This document shows positions 60,243 to 64,000 of a stretch of 64,000 bases of DNA, piece after piece. The DNA is from Polynucleobacter sp. AP-Kolm-20A-A1. Its GTDB lineage: Bacteria > Pseudomonadota > Gammaproteobacteria > Burkholderiales > Burkholderiaceae. The stretch lies in the NCBI RefSeq assembly GCF_018688315.1, contig NZ_CP061315.1, positions 310,001-374,000 of the forward strand, written 5' to 3'. A program made the position numbers and the translations under genes. Each line of letters starts with the position of its first letter. The stretch's first letter is position 1. Under the pieces are notes generated by a model. That model was not told where the DNA came from, made no database searches, and saw only the letters and a program-made list of their open reading frames with translations.

Positions 60243-61037
60243 TTAAATGGCTACAGGAGCCTTGATATGTGGGTGAGATTCATAGCCAACAATCTCAAAA
60301 TCTTCGAACTCATAGTCAAAGATCGAGTCAGGCTTGCGCAAGATCTTCAACTTAGGTAGCGGGAAGAAGTCTCTGGAAAGCTGGAGGTCGACTTGTTCGA
60401 GATGGTTGCTATACAAGTGGCAATCACCACCAGTCCAAATAAAATCACCCACCTCTAAGTTGCACTGTTGCGCCATCATATGGGTAAGCAATGCATAGCT
60501 AGCGATATTAAAAGGAACGCCCAAGAAAATATCAGCACTACGCTGATAGAGCTGGCATGACAATTTGCCATCAGCTACATAAAACTGAAAGAAGGCATGA
60601 CATGGAGCCAAAGCCATGCGAGGAATATCAGCAACGTTCCAGGCGGAAACAATAATGCGACGTGAGTCTGGATTTTTCTTGATGGTCTCAACGACTTCGG
60701 AGATTTGGTCGATATGCTTCCCGTTTGGGGCTGGCCAAGAGCGCCATTGATAGCCATAGATGGGGCCTAGATCGCCGTCTGGGGCAGCCCATTCGTTCCA
60801 AATAGAAACGCCGCGATCTTTAAGCCAGTTGTTATCAGTGCTACCTTTGAGAAACCAGAGTAATTCGTAAATGATCGATTTAAGGTGTAGCTTCTTGGTC
60901 GTCACCATCGGGAAACCATCTGCCAAGTTAAAGCGCATTTGATGGCCAAACACTGAGACAGTGCCAGTACCAGTCCTATCGGATTTATTGACGCCCTTAG
61001 CTAGGACTTCTTTCATGAGATCGTGATATTGGCGCAT
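60243..61037 (-). CDS. thyA: Thymidylate synthase
   Basis: The 264-residue enzyme makes dTMP from dUMP and 5,10-methylene-THF. The catalytic cysteine is in [13 protein letters not shown]. Further signatures are [36 protein letters not shown] and [13 protein letters not shown]. It forms an operon with folA. Size is E. coli-like. Nothing odd. Confidence 0.96.
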   Translation of the reverse strand: MRQYHDLMKEVLAKGVNKSDRTGTGTVSVFGHQMRFNLADGFPMVTTKKLHLKSIIYELLWFLKGSTDNNWLKDRGVSIWNEWAAPDGDLGPIYGYQWRSWPAPNGKHIDQISEVVETIKKNPDSRRIIVSAWNVADIPRMALAPCHAFFQFYVADGKLSCQLYQRSADIFLGVPFNIASYALLTHMMAQQCNLEVGDFIWTGGDCHLYSNHLEQVDLQLSRDFFPLPKLKILRKPDSIFDYEFEDFEIVGYESHPHIKAPVAI

Positions 61038-61137
61038 AGAGGTATTGGCTTATTTAGATTTCTAGAGACCTAGTTAAAAACTTCAACGGGGCTATCAAGA
61101 TCGATGCAATAGGTCTTGCATCGATCAATGAAGACTC

Positions 61138-61461
61138 TTACTTTACTAACTGATCCAGTTTATTTTTAACATCTTTCCATTCTTCAGCTTCTGGTAGAGC
61201 AGCTTTAGATTTGGTGATGGATTTCCAGGAAGGCGATAGATCGGCATTGAGTTTGATAAACGCCTGTTGATCACCAGGAACATCATCTTCTGCATAAATT
61301 GCATTTACCGGGCACTCTGGAACGCAAACTGCACAATCAATACATTCATCTGGATCGATGACGAGAAAGTTAGGGCCTTCGCGGAAGCAGTCAACTGGGC
61401 AAACGTCAACGCAGTCAGTGTATTTGCAGCGGATGCAGGATTCGGTAACAACGTAAGTCAT
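61138..61461 (-). CDS. fdxA: Seven-iron ferredoxin FdxA
   Basis: The 107-residue ferredoxin has C-x2-C-x4-C-x3-C in its N-terminal half ([18 protein letters not shown]) and [17 protein letters not shown] for the 4Fe-4S cluster, as in the Azotobacter FdI type. Such ferredoxins give electrons to redox enzymes. The sulfite reductase at 11608 is a possible but unproved client. It is single and shares its upstream region with the 2-hydroxyacid dehydrogenase gene. Confidence 0.92.
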   Translation of the reverse strand: MTYVVTESCIRCKYTDCVDVCPVDCFREGPNFLVIDPDECIDCAVCVPECPVNAIYAEDDVPGDQQAFIKLNADLSPSWKSITKSKAALPEAEEWKDVKNKLDQLVK

Positions 61462-61581
61462 GGCGGTTTTATTTCAAGAGTCCCAAAATTCGGGCTTACT
61501 AAGTTATAAAACCTCAATTTTAGCCGAATTAGCCTAATTTTCAGGCTAAAGGGTTAATTTACTTGAGGTAAAGTTCCCCAT

Positions 61582-62595
61582 ATGAATACACAAGTTACCC
61601 CGCAATCTGGCGGCCAAAAGCCCAAAATTCTTGTGGCTAGGGCTATTTTTCCAGAAGCTTTGGCTAAATTAGAAGAGTCCTTTGATGTTCGGTCCAACCA
61701 AGAGGATCGGATTTTTACTCCTGAAGAACTCCAAAAAGAGTTATCTGGAGTCGTCGGTGCATTAGTTGCCGGCAGTGAAAGAATTGATGCTACCGCTTTG
61801 GCCAATGCAAAAGATTTAAAGGTGGTGGCCAATATCTCTGTGGGCTATAACAATTTTGATGTGCCTGCCATTACCGCAGCTGGTGTGATGGCAACCAATA
61901 CGCCAGACGTATTGACTGACACAACTGCTGACTTTGGTTTTGCACTATTAATGGCTACTGCACGTCGCATTACAGAATCCGAGCACTGGGTAAGAGCGGG
62001 CAAGTGGGATAAGTGGTCGATTGTGAACAACCCATTGGGTATGGATTTGCATCACAGCACTGTTGGCATCATTGGTATGGGACGTATTGGTCAGGGTATT
62101 GCTAAACGCGCATTAGGTTTTGGCATGAATGTGATTTATCACAACCGTAGCCATCTATCGGATGCTGATGAAAAAGCTTGCGGCGCAAACTATGTTTCCA
62201 AGGAGGAGCTGCTGCGAACTGCTGATCACGTCGTTTTAGTTCTGCCTTACACAGCACAGAGCCATCACACCATTGGTGCAGCAGAAATTGCACTCATGAA
62301 ACCTACTGCAACCCTGATAAACATTGCCCGCGGAGGAATTGTGGATGACGCAGCTCTAGCGCAAGCGCTGAAAGAAAAGAAGATTTTTGCTGCCGGTTTA
62401 GACGTATTTGAGGGTGAGCCTTCGGTTCATCCGGAATTGCTCAAATTGAGTAATGTTGTGCTGGCCCCCCATATTGCTAGCGCAACAGAAAAGACGCGTA
62501 GAGCGATGGTGGATTTGGCTATAGAAAACTTACGCACTGCATTGGATGGTAAAAAGCCGCCAAGCTTAATTAATGCTGAAGTACTGAAGACTTAA
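61582..62595 (+). CDS. D-isomer-specific 2-hydroxyacid dehydrogenase (glyoxylate/hydroxypyruvate reductase type)
   Basis: The 337-residue enzyme has the NAD(P)-binding motif GIIGMGRIGQGIAKRA, the catalytic R and E/H regions in ARGGIVDDAALAQALKEKKI and PHIASATEKTRRAM, which places it in the glyoxylate/hydroxypyruvate reductase group. It is probably a cytoplasmic enzyme. The terminator with 12-base arms lies directly after it. Substrate choice is family-based. Confidence 0.88.
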   Translation: MNTQVTPQSGGQKPKILVARAIFPEALAKLEESFDVRSNQEDRIFTPEELQKELSGVVGALVAGSERIDATALANAKDLKVVANISVGYNNFDVPAITAAGVMATNTPDVLTDTTADFGFALLMATARRITESEHWVRAGKWDKWSIVNNPLGMDLHHSTVGIIGMGRIGQGIAKRALGFGMNVIYHNRSHLSDADEKACGANYVSKEELLRTADHVVLVLPYTAQSHHTIGAAEIALMKPTATLINIARGGIVDDAALAQALKEKKIFAAGLDVFEGEPSVHPELLKLSNVVLAPHIASATEKTRRAMVDLAIENLRTALDGKKPPSLINAEVLKT

Positions 62596-62617
62596 ATAAG
62601 TTGGTGTGACGGATAAA

Positions 62618-62646
62618 AATAAAGCCGAGTCATGCTCGGCTTTATT
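62618..62646. terminator. Bidirectional terminator after the 2-hydroxyacid dehydrogenase gene
   Basis: Arms AATAAAGCCGAG (62618-62629) and CTCGGCTTTATT (62635-62646), loop TCATG. Serves both convergent genes. Confidence 0.85.
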
Positions 62647-62663
62647 GATTGAAGTATGTGAAT

Positions 62664-62957
62664 TTACTCGGCTTCGATTTCTTCTGGAAGATCGCGTAGC
62701 GCTAATTCAATGCCACCGAATTTTCCAGCAACCCAGTTATAAACCTTGCAAGCAATCCACAGCAATCCAAAGCCTAGTAAGGCATTCAGAATTAAAGCGG
62801 AGAGCACTGTAAAACCAGGGATTGCGCCATCACGAATGAAGGCAACAAACAGGGCCAATAAAACGATTGGAACGGAGAAGCAGAGGTAAACCAACACTAA
62901 GGTTTTGGCAGTGTGTGCTGGATCTAGAAATACAAGTTCTTTTTTGCTAAGTTTCAT
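62664..62957 (-). CDS. Small membrane protein, DUF3566-like
   Basis: The 97-residue protein has two helices (about 20-42 and 52-72), the second followed by KVYNWVAGKFGGIELAL, which resembles the end of DUF3566-type proteins. Function unknown. It lies 12 bases after moeA on the same strand and may be cotranscribed with it. Confidence 0.6.
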   Translation of the reverse strand: MKLSKKELVFLDPAHTAKTLVLVYLCFSVPIVLLALFVAFIRDGAIPGFTVLSALILNALLGFGLLWIACKVYNWVAGKFGGIELALRDLPEEIEAE

Positions 62958-62969
62958 AATGACGCAATC

Positions 62970-64000
62970 TTAAAGCAGTCCATCAAAAAGCGCTATATCT
63001 ACCCAGTCTCCAGCGGCAATATTTTCTTGGTCATGGCCAAGAATGACAAAGCAGTTCGCCTCACTCATCGAGCGCAAAATGCCAGCTCCCTGGCTGCCAG
63101 TAATTTTGACTGTTGGCCTACCTTCCGCGTTGCGCCCCAAGATGGCGCGCTGAAACTCGGTACGCCCCGCTTTTTTCCGAATAGGCTCTACCGAGATGGC
63201 CTGCATCAGAGGAGGCTCTGTTTGGGCAGCCCCGTTGAGTTGCAAAAGGGCGGCGCGCACAAATTGATAGAAGGTGACCATTACGGCAACCGGGTTACCT
63301 GGTAAGCCAAAGAATAAGGTTGAACAAGATTTTCCTGGTACTGCTTTGAGTGTTCCAAAGGCCATAGGCCGTCCTGGACGCATCGCAATTTTCCAGAAGC
63401 CTACGTCTCCAAGTTCTTGCATGATTTGCTTGGTGAAGTCAGCCTCCCCAACAGATACGCCGCCAGAAGAAATCAATACATCTGCTTTAGTTGCGGCATC
63501 AATAAATGCTGCTTTCAGCGAGGAAGGGTCATCACGCACGATGCCGCAATCCACAATCTCCATATTGAGACGGTTGAGCAGTCCGGTGAGGCTATAGCGA
63601 TTGCTGTCATAAATGCTGCCAGATACCAAAGGTTGACCGAGGGCGCAAAGTTCATCTCCTGATGACAGGATGGCAACCTTGAGTTTGTGCCTTACTGGAA
63701 GTGTTGCAATTCCGAGTGATGCCGCTAAACCAATATCAGAGGGACGCAATAAACGACCCGCAGCAATCGCGGACTTTCCCTTTTGTAGATCTTCGCCGCG
63801 CAAGCGACGGTTATTGCCCGGCTTTAATTGGTTTTGCTGAAATGTAATGTTGTGCTGATCTTGTGCACCAACGAGCTCTTGCGGAATGACGGTATCGCAA
63901 CCAGTTGGCATGAGGGCGCCAGTCATGATTTTGAGGCATTCACCAGGGCCGATGCTGCCTTCATAGGGTTTGCCAGCCAGAGCAGTGCCAACTAGCTTAA
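62970..64000 (-). CDS. moeA: Molybdopterin molybdotransferase MoeA, 5' end beyond window
   Basis: The enzyme inserts molybdate into adenylylated molybdopterin. The frame continues to the last base of the window, so the N-terminus is missing. A Met at 63926 (MTGALMPTGCDTVIPQE) is an internal part of the family motif, and upstream codons still read a MoeA-like ECLKIMTGA. Visible blocks include SSGDELCALG, SSGGVSVGEADF and FFGLPGNPVAVMV, the molybdopterin-binding core. It fits the presence of two Mo enzymes (MsrP and the Ior-type pair) in the window. Confidence 0.93.
   Translation of the reverse strand, partial: KLVGTALAGKPYEGSIGPGECLKIMTGALMPTGCDTVIPQELVGAQDQHNITFQQNQLKPGNNRRLRGEDLQKGKSAIAAGRLLRPSDIGLAASLGIATLPVRHKLKVAILSSGDELCALGQPLVSGSIYDSNRYSLTGLLNRLNMEIVDCGIVRDDPSSLKAAFIDAATKADVLISSGGVSVGEADFTKQIMQELGDVGFWKIAMRPGRPMAFGTLKAVPGKSCSTLFFGLPGNPVAVMVTFYQFVRAALLQLNGAAQTEPPLMQAISVEPIRKKAGRTEFQRAILGRNAEGRPTVKITGSQGAGILRSMSEANCFVILGHDQENIAAGDWVDIALFDGLL

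Noticed and set aside
1-64000. CRISPR arrays, tRNA or rRNA genes, insertion sequences and prophage genes
   Set aside because: I looked for regularly spaced direct repeats, cloverleaf-like sequences, and transposase or integrase motifs and found none that I could support.

Overview
The window looks like chromosome from a small-genome, moderately AT-rich betaproteobacterium of the Burkholderiales. Polynucleobacter or a close freshwater relative is my best guess, inferred from gene content and style rather than from a search. Supporting signs are a Bug/TctC solute receptor, a monomeric NADP-isocitrate dehydrogenase, a LivM-LivG fusion, DUF934 beside a sulfite reductase, DarP, and very tight packing. 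Several convergent gene pairs overlap at their stop codons, and only one gap exceeds 300 bases. I saw no rRNA, tRNA, CRISPR array, insertion sequence or replication origin.

Bases 1-8685 are a surface-glycan locus, all on the + strand and clearly more AT-rich than the rest. It holds a cut-off membrane protein, a GT-C-like multi-spanning protein, a GtrB-like polyprenyl-phosphate glycosyltransferase, a GNAT/FemAB-like protein, two related methyltransferases on either side of an FAD-type flavoprotein, a GtrA-like flippase, and the FdtA/FdtB pair that makes a dTDP-3-amino-3,6-dideoxyhexose. Together they suggest that a lipid-linked, modified amino sugar is made, flipped and added to a surface glycan.

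Bases 8755-17999 hold a Ca2+/H+ antiporter, sulfite reduction and siroheme genes (cbiX-type chelatase, cobA, DUF934, cysI), small membrane proteins, a LigI-like hydrolase with a Bug receptor, a PcaD-like lactonase and an HdeD-like protein. Bases 18031-23362 hold a TonB-dependent receptor, a PQQ-type dehydrogenase lipoprotein and a c4-like cytochrome, which may be one periplasmic oxidation module, followed by an acyltransferase. A DarP gene and a toxin-antitoxin pair follow. Next come a GMC oxidoreductase with an EamA exporter, and a branched-chain amino acid (or amide) ABC transporter (27399-32297).

Bases 32362-36367 are a sulfide/persulfide detoxification locus: a type II SQR, a TSUP exporter and an unknown membrane protein on one side, and a persulfide dioxygenase-like MBL protein with a BigR/SqrR-type sensor on the other. 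An AT-rich inverted repeat lies in the divergent promoter. Bases 36403-39401 are the most unusual locus: an operon behind two near-perfect Fur boxes. It encodes an outer-membrane-barrel-like protein, a tiny protein, an exported FMN-binding protein with a flavinylation motif, ApbE, and a four-helix membrane protein with paired histidines. I read it as an iron-regulated flavin electron-transfer system, perhaps for ferric reduction.

Bases 39478-64000 are mainly housekeeping and stress genes: a secreted nuclease, a lytic transglycosylase, FKBP, MFS, icd, a solo BLUF photoreceptor, msrP with a lipocalin, MBL and SDR enzymes, a pseudouridine synthase with a pterin dehydratase, an Ior-type molybdenum hydroxylase, msrQ about 7 kb away from msrP, outer-membrane proteins, an HMCES-like DNA-protein crosslink protein, a parvulin, thyA-folA, a ferredoxin, a 2-hydroxyacid dehydrogenase and the 3' part of moeA, which runs off the window.
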